The translations under genes were made by a program, and so were the position numbers. Below are positions 8,033 through 16,350 of a stretch of DNA of 64,000 nucleotides, piece by piece. The stretch lies in assembly GCF_000158955.1 (NCBI RefSeq), contig NZ_GG657757.1, positions 481,943 to 545,942 of the forward strand, written 5' to 3'. Origin of the DNA: Streptomyces viridochromogenes DSM 40736. Lineage in GTDB: Bacteria > Actinomycetota > Actinomycetes > Streptomycetales > Streptomycetaceae. Numbering within the stretch: position 1 is the first letter of the stretch; every line of letters starts with the position of its first letter. A model generated the notes under the pieces. That model had not been told where the DNA came from. It ran no database searches and saw only the letters and a list, made by a program, of their open reading frames with translations.

Positions 8033-9496
8033 ATGACCGTCACCGGCGAGCGGACCTGGCCGAGCGCGGCCGAGTGGACCGGAAGGATCTTCAGCGAGGG
8101 CTGGCGGTACCCCGAGGGCGGCACCCTCGGGGTGATCGAGCCGGCCACCGGCGAGCCACTGGCGGAGGTGGGCCGGGCCTCACCCGCGGACGTCGCGCGG
8201 GCCGGTGCCCGGGCGGCCCGGGCCGGGTCGGCATGGGCCGCGGCCACGGTGTCGGAACGGGTCGACGTACTGTCGCGCGCCGATCGAGCCCTGCGGGAGC
8301 ACAGCGAGGCGGTCCGTGAATGGATCGTCCGGGAGTCGGGCGGCGTCCCCACCAAGGGAGACTACGAGATCGCCGCCGGGCTCGGTCAGTTGCAGCACGC
8401 GATCGGGCTCGCGTCGCTGCCCCCGGGCGAGGTCCTCACGCCGCAGGCGCCCGGCGGGACGAGTCTGGCGTGGCGGGTGCCGCTCGGGGTGGTGGGGGTC
8501 ATCGCCCCCTGGAACGCGCCGTTGCTGTTCGCGATGCGGGCATTGGCGCCGGCGCTGGTCCTCGGCAACGCCGCGCTGCTCAAGCCGGACCCCCTCACCC
8601 CGGTCTCCGGAGGTGTTCTCGTCGCGCGGCTGTTCCAGGAGGCCGGGCTGCCCGACGGAGTGCTGCACGTCCTTCCCGGCGGCGCGGAGACCGGGCGTGC
8701 GGTCGTCGCCGACCGGCATGTCGCGATGGTCTCGTTCACCGGCTCGACCGAGGCCGGGCGGGAAGTGGCCCGGGTAGCGGGCGAAGGGCTCAAACGCGTG
8801 TCGCTGGAGCTGGGCGGCAAGAACTCGATCGTCGTGCTGGCGGACGCGGACGTGGAGGCGGCCGCCGCGGCGGGGGCCGTCAGCTCCTTCGGCTATCAGG
8901 GGCAGGCCTGTGTCGCCGCCGGGCGCCATGTGGTGCACGCGGATGTCGTCGAGGCGTACACCGAGGCGCTCGTCCGGCAGGCGAAGGCGCTGCCGATCGG
9001 GGACCCGCGCGACGACGGCGTGGTGATCGGTCCCGTCATCAGCGAACGGCAGGCGGCCCGGATCGAGCGGATCGTGGACGAAAGCGTGGTCGGCGGGGCA
9101 CGTGTGCTGACCGGGGGCACCCGCGAGGGGCTCTTCTACCCGCCCACCGTGCTGGACCGCGTCGACCGGACCATGCCTGTCTTCACCGAGGAGATCTTCG
9201 GACCTGTCGCTCCCGTCATCCCGTTCCACGGCGAGGACCAGGCCGTGGAGATCGCCAACGACACCGCGTACGGCCTGACCGCCGCCGTCCACTCCCGGTC
9301 CCTCCCCCGGGCCACCGCCTTCGCGCAGCGGTTGCGCACCGGCATGATCCACATCAACGACGTGTCCGCCAAGGACGCCGCGAACGCGCCGTTCGGCGGC
9401 ATGGGCCTCTCGGGCAACGCCTCCCGCATCGGCGGGACCTCCAGCCTGGAGCAGTTCACGCAGTGGCGCTGGATGACGGCGCCCGGGTCGCTGTGA
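8033..9496 (+). CDS. Aldehyde dehydrogenase (benzaldehyde/vanillin dehydrogenase-like)
   Basis: This 487-residue NAD(P)-dependent aldehyde dehydrogenase carries the full catalytic set. The oxyanion Asn is in APWN (161), the general base is Glu259 (SLELGGKNS), and the nucleophile is Cys293 (YQGQACVAAGR). The cofactor site contains LLKPDPLTP and FTGST. The C-terminal EEIFGPV and FGGMGLSG motifs are present. The PWNAPLLF region and QGQAC nucleophile loop resemble aromatic aldehyde dehydrogenases. The start is ATG 8033, 8 bp after GGAGG; a GTG at 8027 is too close to it. The gene is convergent with the steroid cluster, so it may feed or serve that cluster, but it is not in the same transcription unit. 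Confidence 0.85.
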   Translation: MTVTGERTWPSAAEWTGRIFSEGWRYPEGGTLGVIEPATGEPLAEVGRASPADVARAGARAARAGSAWAAATVSERVDVLSRADRALREHSEAVREWIVRESGGVPTKGDYEIAAGLGQLQHAIGLASLPPGEVLTPQAPGGTSLAWRVPLGVVGVIAPWNAPLLFAMRALAPALVLGNAALLKPDPLTPVSGGVLVARLFQEAGLPDGVLHVLPGGAETGRAVVADRHVAMVSFTGSTEAGREVARVAGEGLKRVSLELGGKNSIVVLADADVEAAAAAGAVSSFGYQGQACVAAGRHVVHADVVEAYTEALVRQAKALPIGDPRDDGVVIGPVISERQAARIERIVDESVVGGARVLTGGTREGLFYPPTVLDRVDRTMPVFTEEIFGPVAPVIPFHGEDQAVEIANDTAYGLTAAVHSRSLPRATAFAQRLRTGMIHINDVSAKDAANAPFGGMGLSGNASRIGGTSSLEQFTQWRWMTAPGSL

Positions 9497-9539
9497 CCCT
9501 GCCAGCGGGGGCGGGGGCCGCCGGTGGGGTGCCGTCGGC

Positions 9540-10698
9540 TCAGAGGCGTTCGACGATGGTCACGTTGGCCTGACCGCCGCCCTCGCACATCGTCTGCAGG
9601 CCGTAGCGGCCGCCCGTGCGTTCCAGTTCATGCAGGAGCGTGGTCATCAGCCGGGTGCCGGTGGCGCCGAGCGGGTGGCCGAGAGCGATCGCGCCGCCGT
9701 TGGCGTTGACCTTCTCCGGATCGGCGCCCGTCTCCTTCAGCCAGGCCAGCACCACGGAGGCGAAGGCCTCGTTGATCTCGACCAGGTCGATGGCGTCGAG
9801 CGTCATCCCGGACTTCTTCAGGGCGTGCGCGGTGGCGGGGATCGGGGCGGACAGCATGCGGATCGGGTCCTCGCCGCGCACCGAGAGGTGGTGGACGCGG
9901 GCCCTTGGGGTCAGACCGTGCTCCTGTACGGCTCGCTCCGAGGCGATGAGCACGGCCGAGGCGCCGTCGGAGATCTGCGAGGAGAGCGCGGCCGTCAGCC
10001 TGCCGCCTTCCACCAGCGGCTGCAGTGCGGCCATCCTCTCCCGGCTGGTGTCGCGGCGTGGTCCCTCGTCGTGGGTCACGTCGCCGTACGCGACGGTCTC
10101 CCGGTCGAAGCGGCCCTCGTCGACGGCCCGGATCGCCCGCTGGTGGGAGCGCAGCGCGAACTCCTCCATGGCCTCCCGAGTGATGTCCCACTTGCGGGCG
10201 ATCTCCTCGGCGCCGAGGAACTGGTTGACCGGCCGGTCCCCGTAGCGGGCCCGCCAGCCCACCGAGCCGGCGAACGGTCCCTCGGTCAGGCCCAGCGGTT
10301 CGGCGGCCTGCCGGGTGGCGAAGGCGATGGGGATCTGCGACATGTTCTGCACACCGCCGGCGACGACCAGGTCCTGGGTGCCGGAGAGCACACCCTGTGC
10401 GGCGAAGTGCAGGGCCTGCTGCGAGGAGCCGCACTGGCGGTCGACCCGTCACCCCGGGCACCTCTTCCGGCAGTCCGGCGGCCAGCCAGCTGGTGCGGGC
10501 TATGTCACCGGCCTGCGGGCCGACGGTGTCGAGGCAGCCGAGGACGACGTCCTCGACGGCGGCCGGGTCGACGCCGGAGCGCTCCATCAGCGCGGTCAGC
10601 ACGTGAGCGCCGAGGTCGGCCGGGTGGACGGCGGACAGCCCGCCGCCCCGCCGGCCGACCGGGGTGCGCACCGCTTCGACGATGTAGGCCTCGGCCAT
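9540..10698 (-). pseudogene. fadA6: FadA6-like acetyl-CoA acetyltransferase (thiolase), frameshifted
   Basis: Type II thiolase split over two frames. Residues 1-84 (start MAEAYIVEAVRTPVGRRGGG, GCLDTVGPQAGDIARTSWLA) read in one frame. The rest, from the active-site segment DRQCGSSQQALHFAAQG to the end, reads in another. The C-terminal part keeps the family motifs NEAFASVVLAWL, GGAIALGHPLGATG and CEGGGQANVTIVERL. The break is one extra base in a CCC run at 10445-10447 (plus strand). Removing it restores about 385 residues, the normal length, with the nucleophilic Cys just downstream. FadA6 thiolyses the last CoA thioesters of HIP breakdown. The gene follows kstR2 and ipdF, as in mycobacteria. 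A sequencing indel is at least as likely as real inactivation. Confidence 0.8.
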
Positions 10699-10751
10699 GA
10701 CGTCTCCTCATCCGTGTCTGCGATGTGCGGGTCTGCGATGTGCGGGTCTGC

Positions 10752-11381
10752 CTACGAGTCGCGTGGCGCGATGCCCTCCAGCACCATCGACAAGTACTGG
10801 CGGGCGATCTCCTCGGGGCTGTGCCGGCCGCCCGGCCGGTACCAGGACGCGGCGACCCAGACCGTGTCGCGCAGGAAGCGGTAGGTGAGCCGTACGTCCA
10901 GGTCGGCGCGGAAGACCTTGGCGGACACTCCGCGCTCCAGCGTGCCCAGCCACGCCTTCTCGAACTTCTGCTGCGACTCGACGAGATAGGCGAAGTGCGG
11001 TTGCGTCCCGAGGTGCCTGGACTCCTTCTGGTAGATGGCGACCGCGTCGAGGTGGCGGTCGATCTCCCGGAAGGACTCGGTGACGAGGGCCTCCAGCGTC
11101 TCCCTGGGACCGAGCCCGGCGCAGAGCACGGCGTCGTACCGTGCCCAGAGCTCGTCCAGGAAGCCGGAGAGGATCTCGTCCAGCATCGACTCCTTGGAGT
11201 CGAAGTGGTAGTACAGGCTGCCCGCCAGCATCCCCGCCGCATCCGCGATCTTGCGGACCGTGGTGGCGTTGTAGCCCTGCGCGGCGAACACCCGGGCCGC
11301 GATGGCCAGGAGTTCCTCGCGCCGCTCGGGCGGGCTCACCGAGCTCTTCTTACGGTCGCTGTTGCTCTTGCTGTTCGGCAC
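10752..11381 (-). CDS. kstR2: KstR2-like TetR-family repressor
   Basis: This 209-residue TetR regulator has an HTH at about 20-65 (AARVFAAQGYNATTVRKIAD, then SLYYHFDSKESMLDEIL). The ligand domain matches the M. tuberculosis KstR2 pattern as I remember it: IYQKESRHLGTQPHFAYL, FRADLDVRLTYRFLRDTVWV, SWYRPGG and QYLSMVLEGI. KstR2 represses the HIP-degradation genes and is released by HIP-CoA. The start is GTG 11381. It lies 15 bp after the ipdF-like gene and 53 bp before the thiolase, so the three are probably one operon read from the promoter at about 12200. Two matching operator-like palindromes lie at 12242-12261 and 18832-18845, both in divergent promoters of this cluster. Confidence 0.85.
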   Translation of the reverse strand: MPNSKSNSDRKKSSVSPPERREELLAIAARVFAAQGYNATTVRKIADAAGMLAGSLYYHFDSKESMLDEILSGFLDELWARYDAVLCAGLGPRETLEALVTESFREIDRHLDAVAIYQKESRHLGTQPHFAYLVESQQKFEKAWLGTLERGVSAKVFRADLDVRLTYRFLRDTVWVAASWYRPGGRHSPEEIARQYLSMVLEGIAPRDS

Positions 11382-11396
11382 CGGGCCATTCTCGCC

Positions 11397-12185
11397 TCAC
11401 GGGTGCTGACTGCTGACCGACAGCACCTCGCCGGTCAGGTACGACGAGTAGCCGCTGGCCAGGAACACGATCGCGTTGGCCACCTCCCACGGTTCGGCGT
11501 GGCGCCCGAAGGCCTCCCGGCCGGTCAGTTCCTCCAGCAGCTCGGCAGTGGTGACCTTGGCGAGGTGTGGATGCATGGCCAGGCTCGGGGAGACGGCGTT
11601 CACCCGCACGCCGTACGCGGCGGCCTCCACCGCGGCGCACCGGGTGAGCGCCATGACCCCGGCCTTCGCGGCGGCGTAGTGCGCCTGCCCCCGCTGCGCG
11701 CGCCAGCCGGCCACCGAGGCGTTGTTGACGACGACACCGCCGCCACCCGCGGCCTTCATCCGGCGCAGCGCGGCGCGGGTGCAGCGGAAGGTGCCGCTCA
11801 GCGTGACGTCGAGGACCTTGTCCCACTGCTCGTCGGTCATGTCGACGAGGTCGGCGGTGCCGCCGAGGCCCGCGTTGTTGACGACGATGTCCAGACGTCC
11901 GTGCTGCTCCTCGGCGTGCTCGAACAGCGCGCCGACCTGCTCCTCGTCGGTGACGTCGCAGGGCTGTGCGGTGACGCGGTCCGCGCCGAACTCGCCGGCC
12001 AGTTCCGCCTCGGACTCCTTGAGCCGTCGGACGTGGGTGTCGGAGACCACGACCCGGGCGCCCTCCTCCAGCAGCCGCCGGGCGGTCGCGCCGCCGATCC
12101 CGGCACCCGCGGCGGCGGTGACGACGGCCGTACGGCCTGCCAGCAGGTCATGGCCCGGCAGGTACGGCGGCGGGGCCGACGTCAT
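11397..12185 (-). CDS. ipdF: Short-chain dehydrogenase, IpdF-like
   Basis: This 262-residue SDR has the nucleotide-binding motif TAAAGAGIGGATA (about 24-36), the NNAG motif (VVNNAGLGG), the catalytic Ser in NNASVAGW and the YAAAK Tyr-Lys pair (about 170). In mycobacteria the gene next to kstR2 on this side (Rv3559c, ipdF) oxidises the ring hydroxyl of the HIP-derived CoA ester. The same neighbours occur here: kstR2-like then thiolase downstream, and acyl-CoA dehydrogenases across the divergent promoter. The substrate assignment is inference from this synteny; SDR membership is certain. The start ATG at 12185 follows an AGGAGG-like site. Confidence 0.78.
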   Translation of the reverse strand: MTSAPPPYLPGHDLLAGRTAVVTAAAGAGIGGATARRLLEEGARVVVSDTHVRRLKESEAELAGEFGADRVTAQPCDVTDEEQVGALFEHAEEQHGRLDIVVNNAGLGGTADLVDMTDEQWDKVLDVTLSGTFRCTRAALRRMKAAGGGGVVVNNASVAGWRAQRGQAHYAAAKAGVMALTRCAAVEAAAYGVRVNAVSPSLAMHPHLAKVTTAELLEELTGREAFGRHAEPWEVANAIVFLASGYSSYLTGEVLSVSSQHP

Positions 12186-12233
12186 GGGCGTACCTCCTGG
12201 GGCTCTCGGCGTCGCTCGACGGCTGACGCCCCG

Positions 12234-12261
12234 TAGGTTAACCTACCAAACACTTGTTAGG
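12234..12261. promoter_or_regulatory. KstR2-like operator in the ipdF / ech divergent promoter
   Basis: A 20-bp imperfect palindrome CCTACCAAACACTTGTTAGG lies at 12242-12261. On the minus strand its core is AACAAGTGTTTGGT, one base from the published KstR2 consensus AnCAAGnnCTTGnT (from memory). A second perfect 12-bp palindrome, TAGGTTAACCTA, overlaps its left edge at 12234-12245. The site abuts the ribosome binding site of the ech gene, so a bound repressor would block transcription in both directions. Confidence 0.72.
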
Positions 12262-12275
12262 GAAGGAGGATGCGG

Positions 12276-13133
12276 ATGCCGACTGCCCGCACCGCGCCCC
12301 GGGAGCCCGTCCGCTACGAGCGCCGCGGCGCCGTCGCCCTGGTGACGATGGACCGGCCCGAGTACCGCAATGCCCAGAACTCCGCCATGACCTACGCCCT
12401 GGACCGGGCCTTCTACCGGGCGGCGGACGACGACGAGGTGAGGGTCGTGGTCCTCGCCGGAGCGGGGCGGCATTTCTCCGCGGGTCACGACATCGGCACC
12501 CCGGAGCGGGACGCGCATCTGCCGTTCGACCGCAGGGCCGGGCTGTGGTGGGACCACTCGCGGAAGTCGGGGGCGGAGAGCCGCTTCGCCCGCGAGTCCG
12601 AGGTGTACCTGGGGATGTGCCGGCGGTGGCGCGAACTGCCCAAGCCGGTCATCGCCTCGGTGCAGGGCGCGTGCGTGGCCGGCGGGCTGATGCTCGCCTG
12701 GGTCTGTGACCTGATCGTCGCCTCCGAGGACGCCTTCTTCGCCGACCCGGTGGTGCGCATGGGCATCCCGGGGGTGGAGTACTTCGCCCACCCGTGGGTG
12801 ATGCCGCCGCGGATCGCCAAGGAGTTCCTCTACACCGGCGACCGGATGAGCGCGCGGCGCGCCTACGAGGTCGGCATGGTCAACCGGGTCGTGCCCCGCG
12901 AGGAACTCAGCTGGCACACTCTGGAGTTGGCGGAGAGGATCGCGGCGATGCCCCGGATGGGTCTTGCGCTGACGAAGCGTGCCGTCAACCAGGCCGAGGA
13001 CCTCCAGGGCCTGCACTCGGGACTGGACTCGGTCTTCGGGCTGCACCATCTCGCCCACGCCCACAACGCGGAGACGGGCGACGACTCGCTCGGCGGGATG
13101 GACGTGCGCGCGATGAAGGAGGCGGGCGGCTGA
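12276..13133 (+). CDS. Enoyl-CoA hydratase/isomerase family protein of the HIP cluster
   Basis: This 285-residue crotonase-fold protein has an N-terminal beta-rich segment (VALVTMDRPEYRNAQN) and the oxyanion-hole motifs GRHFSAGHDI and SVQGACVAGGLMLAWVCDLI. The GMVNRVV element and a C-terminal helix follow. At the catalytic Glu positions of rat crotonase there is no clear Glu-Glu pair (the second motif reads DPVVRMGIPGVEY), so activity could differ from simple hydration. Start ATG 12276 was chosen because the GAAGGAGG site ends at 12269; the ATG at 12270 is too close. It overlaps the downstream fadE by one base. The operon with two FadEs points to oxidation of the propionyl side chain of HIP-CoA. 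Confidence 0.8.
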   Translation: MPTARTAPREPVRYERRGAVALVTMDRPEYRNAQNSAMTYALDRAFYRAADDDEVRVVVLAGAGRHFSAGHDIGTPERDAHLPFDRRAGLWWDHSRKSGAESRFARESEVYLGMCRRWRELPKPVIASVQGACVAGGLMLAWVCDLIVASEDAFFADPVVRMGIPGVEYFAHPWVMPPRIAKEFLYTGDRMSARRAYEVGMVNRVVPREELSWHTLELAERIAAMPRMGLALTKRAVNQAEDLQGLHSGLDSVFGLHHLAHAHNAETGDDSLGGMDVRAMKEAGG

Positions 13134-14302
13134 TGGACCTCGACTTCACCCCCGCCGAGGACGTCTTCCGGGCCGAGGTCCGGAATTGGCTCGCCTCCCA
13201 TGTACCGGCCGTCCCGCTCCCCTCGCTGGAGACCGCCGAGGGGTTCGCCGCCCATAGGGAATGGGAACGCACGCTGTTCGCCGACCGCTGGTCGGTGGTC
13301 TCCTGGCCCGAAGCGTTCGGCGGCCGGGGCTCCTCCCCGCTGGAGTGGCTGATCTTCGAGGAGGAGTACTACCGGGCCGGCGCGCCCGGCCGGGTCTCCC
13401 AGAACGGCATCAACCTCCTCGCGCCCACCCTCTTCGAGCACGGCACCGACGAGCAGCGTGCGCGCGTCCTGCCGCCCATGGCGAGCGGTGAGGTCGTCTG
13501 GGCACAGGCCTGGTCCGAACCGGAGGCGGGGTCCGACCTGGCCTCGCTGCGGTCCACCGCCGTGCGGACCGCAGAGGGCTGGCGCATCAGCGGCCAGAAG
13601 ACCTGGTCGTCCCGGGCGGCCTTCGCCGACCGCGCGTTCGGCCTGTTCCGCAGCGATCCGGAAGCGGACCGGCCGCACCGGGGCCTGACGTACCTGATGT
13701 TCCCGCTCGACGCCGACGGGGTGACGGTGCGGCCCATCGGGCGGCTGGACGGCAAGCCCGCCTTCGCCGAGCTCTTCCTCGACGACGTGTTCGTCCCCGA
13801 CGAGGACGTCATCGGCGAGCCGGGCCAGGGCTGGCGGGTCGCGATGAGCACCACCGGCAACGAGCGCGGACTGACCCTGCGCAGCCCCGGCCGCTTCACC
13901 GCCGCGGCGGACCGGCTGACCGCGCTGTGGCGCTCCGCCGCCGACCCCTGCGACACGGCGCTGCGCGACCGGGTCGCCGACGCGGTGATCGGCGCCCGCG
14001 CCTACCAGCTGTTCACCTACGCCCATACCTCACGTATCGCCGCCGGCGGGTCGATCGGCGCCGAGTCCAGCCTCAACAAGGTCTACTGGTCCGAGCTGGA
14101 CGTCGCCCTGCACGAGACCGCCCTCGATCTGCTCGGCCCCTACGGCGAGCTGTCCGACGAGGCCGCCGAGGCACCGGCGCACGGAAGGTGGGCGGAGGGG
14201 CACACGTTCTCGCTGGCCGGGCCGATCTACGCCGGCACCAACGAGATCCAGCGCGACATCATCGCCGAGCGGCTCCTCGGTCTGCCGAAGGGGCGCCGAT
14301 GA
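13133..14302 (+). CDS. Acyl-CoA dehydrogenase, FadE30-like subunit
   Basis: This 389-residue acyl-CoA dehydrogenase has all three domains: N-terminal helical (about 1-120), beta domain with the FAD-contact motifs WAQAWSEPEAGSDLAS and GQKTWSSRA (about 120-240), and C-terminal helical with PIYAGTNEIQRDIIAERLLGLP. It is translationally coupled to the ech gene (TGATG) and overlaps the next fadE by 4 bases (ATGA). Adjacent unequal FadE genes in actinobacterial steroid clusters encode alpha2beta2 enzymes. This one is the FAD-binding, TNEIQ-bearing partner. Likely reaction: dehydrogenation of the propionyl-CoA side chain of HIP-CoA, or a later ring-opened acyl-CoA. The exact mycobacterial counterpart (FadE30, 31 or 32) needs alignment. 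Confidence 0.83.
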   Translation: MDLDFTPAEDVFRAEVRNWLASHVPAVPLPSLETAEGFAAHREWERTLFADRWSVVSWPEAFGGRGSSPLEWLIFEEEYYRAGAPGRVSQNGINLLAPTLFEHGTDEQRARVLPPMASGEVVWAQAWSEPEAGSDLASLRSTAVRTAEGWRISGQKTWSSRAAFADRAFGLFRSDPEADRPHRGLTYLMFPLDADGVTVRPIGRLDGKPAFAELFLDDVFVPDEDVIGEPGQGWRVAMSTTGNERGLTLRSPGRFTAAADRLTALWRSAADPCDTALRDRVADAVIGARAYQLFTYAHTSRIAAGGSIGAESSLNKVYWSELDVALHETALDLLGPYGELSDEAAEAPAHGRWAEGHTFSLAGPIYAGTNEIQRDIIAERLLGLPKGRR

Positions 14303-15288
14303 TGCGGTTCCTCCTCGACGCCGAGCAGCGGGAGTTCGCCCGCGCGCTGGACGGCATGCTGGGTTCCGCCGGCACACCCCGCGTCGTACGGTCCTGGGCG
14401 TCCGGCGACCCCGGGCCCGGACGCGCCGTGTGGGCCCGGCTCGCGGAGGCGGGCGTCTTCGCCCTCGCCGTTCCCGAGGAGCACGAGGGTCTGGGCCCCC
14501 TGCCCGTCGAACTGACCGTGGCCTTCGGCGAACTGGGCCGCCATGTCGTTCCCGGCCCGCTGGCCGAGACGGCCGCCGCCGGTGCCCTGCTGGGCCGGCT
14601 CGGAGGCGACGTGGCCCGTGCCTGGCTGCCGCAACTCGCGTCCGGCAAGGCCGTGGCGTCCCTGTGCGTGCTGTCCCCCGGCGGCAGCCCGTACGCCCTG
14701 GACGCCGACGCCGCCGACGCGGTGTTCGTCGTGGAGGGCGACACCGTGCGCCTCGCGGAATCGCACGGCCCGGTGCAGCCGTCTGCCGACCCGGCCCGGC
14801 GACTGGCCCGCCCGCTCGGCGGAGTCGTCCTGGAGGAGGGTCCGCAGGTGGCCGCGGCTGCCGCGCACGCCGCCGATGTCGCGGCGCTGGTCACAGCCGC
14901 GCAGGCGCTCGGACTGGGACGCACGCTGCTGGAACGGACCGTGGAGTACGTCCGCCGGCGCACCCAGTTCGGGGTGGCCGTCGGCTCGTTCCAGGCGGTG
15001 AAACACCGCCTGGCCGACACCCTCGTCGCCTTGGAGTTCGCCCAGCCGCTGGTGTACGCCGCGGCCCTGGCCCTGACGGCGGACGATCCGGCGGCGGGCC
15101 GGGAAGTCGCCGCGGCGAAGGTGGCGGCGGGCGAAGCGGCCCACGGAGCGGCGCGTACGGCCCTGCAGCTCCACGGCGCCCTCGGCTACACCGGGGAACT
15201 GGACCTGTCACTGTGGATCCGCAAGGCCCGCCCGCTGCGCGACGCCTGGGGCACACCGGCCGCCTGCCGCGCCCGAGTGCTCGCGTGA
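14299..15288 (+). CDS. Acyl-CoA dehydrogenase, short partner subunit (FadE33-like)
   Basis: This 329-residue acyl-CoA dehydrogenase homologue is shorter and more divergent than its neighbour. It keeps the C-terminal core (RTLLERTVEYVRRRTQFG, FQAVKHRLADTLV, ALQLHGALGYTGELDLSLWIRK), but its middle beta domain is shortened (about 115-200) and lacks the usual AMTEP-type flavin motif. This is the pattern of the second subunit of heterotetrameric steroid acyl-CoA dehydrogenases. The start overlaps the previous stop (ATGATG at 14299-14304, two possible Met codons). Its 3' end overlaps the antisense ipdC-like frame by about 80 bp. Confidence 0.78.
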   Translation: MMRFLLDAEQREFARALDGMLGSAGTPRVVRSWASGDPGPGRAVWARLAEAGVFALAVPEEHEGLGPLPVELTVAFGELGRHVVPGPLAETAAAGALLGRLGGDVARAWLPQLASGKAVASLCVLSPGGSPYALDADAADAVFVVEGDTVRLAESHGPVQPSADPARRLARPLGGVVLEEGPQVAAAAAHAADVAALVTAAQALGLGRTLLERTVEYVRRRTQFGVAVGSFQAVKHRLADTLVALEFAQPLVYAAALALTADDPAAGREVAAAKVAAGEAAHGAARTALQLHGALGYTGELDLSLWIRKARPLRDAWGTPAACRARVLA

Positions 15289-16350
15289 CAGGGTCGGCAG
15301 CCGCCCCAGCGTGGCGTGTGCCTGCGCCATGATCCTCTCGACGAGTTCGGCGCAGGAGGGCAGGTCGTCGATCAGTCCGCCGACCTGCCCGCAGGCCATC
15401 ACGCCGAGGTCGGTGCGGCCGTCGACCATCGCGGCCCTGAGGAGCATCGGGGTGTTGGCCGCCAGGAGGACCTGGCTCCAGGTCAGTTGCTTGCCGTGCT
15501 TCATCGCCAGGCCGTCACGCACCAGGCCGGCCCAGCTCATTCCGGACTCCCGTCTGAAGGCGGAGGCGTGGCGGAACGCGCGCAACAGGGCGGCGCTGCG
15601 GCCCGACCGCTCCAGGGCGTCCACGAGGTCGGTACGCAGCATCCGGTGGGGCAGGCCGTCGACCTTGGTGGTGACGATGACGTCCTGGACGCCCGCCGCC
15701 AGGTAACGGGCCTTCACGGCGTCGGGGACGGTGCTGTCGGAGGTGAGCAGGAAGCGGGTGCCCATGGCCACACCTGCGGCGCCATAGGCCAAGGCTGCCA
15801 CCAGTCCGCGTCCGTCCCGGAATCCGCCGGCGGCGATCACCGGGGATGTCCACGGCGTCCACGACCTGCGGCAGCAGCACGGTGGTGGCGACACTGCCGG
15901 TGTGGCCACCACCCTCGCCGCCCTGCACGAGAACGGCGTCCGCGCCCCAGGCCGCGACCTTCTCGGCATGCCGCCGGGCGCCCACGGACGGGATGACGAC
16001 GACTCCGGCGTCCTTCAGACGGGCGATCAGTTCCGGGCCGCGGGCGCGAGCGCGAACGAGGCCACTTTCACGCCCTCGTCGATAATGATCCGCACCCGCT
16101 CCCCCGCGTCCGCGGCGTCGGCCCGCAGATTCACCCCGAAGGGAGCGTCCGTACGTGACCCGACCTCGCGTACGGCCGAACGGAGCTGTTCCGGAGTCAT
16201 GGTGGCGGACGCGAGGATCCCCAGGGCACCGGCGTTGGCGGCGGCGGAGACCAGGCGGGGTCCGGCCACCCACCCCATGCCGGTCTGGACGATGGGGGTG
16301 CGTACTCCGACCAGTTCGGTGAGGGCGGTGGCGATCGTGGCGTCGCTCAT
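15208..16350 (-). pseudogene. ipdC: IpdC-like nitronate-monooxygenase-family flavoenzyme, two frameshifts
   Basis: The protein runs through three frames. Residues 1-103 (MSDATIATALTELVGVRTPI, QTGMGWVAGPRLVSAAANAG) end at a TGA. A 65-residue middle block (ELIARLKDAGVVVIPSVGAR, GADAVLVQGGEGGGHTG) follows, then the rest (VIAAGGFRDGRGLVAALAYG, MGTRFLLTSDSTVPD). Break 1 is one missing base beside GGG 16042-16044; break 2 is one extra base in GGGG 15842-15845. Together they restore phase and an approximately 380-residue TIM-barrel FMN protein. The glycine-rich phosphate-binding loops and the usual GGHTG motif are intact. In M. tuberculosis, IpdC (Rv3553) follows ipdB and acts on 5-hydroxy-HIC-CoA. 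Here it overlaps ipdB by 4 bases (ATGA). Confidence 0.82.

Noticed and set aside
10715..10750. Direct repeat of GGGTCTGCGATGTGC between kstR2 and fadA6
   Set aside because: Only two short copies in a noncoding gap inside an operon; no symmetry and no known element.
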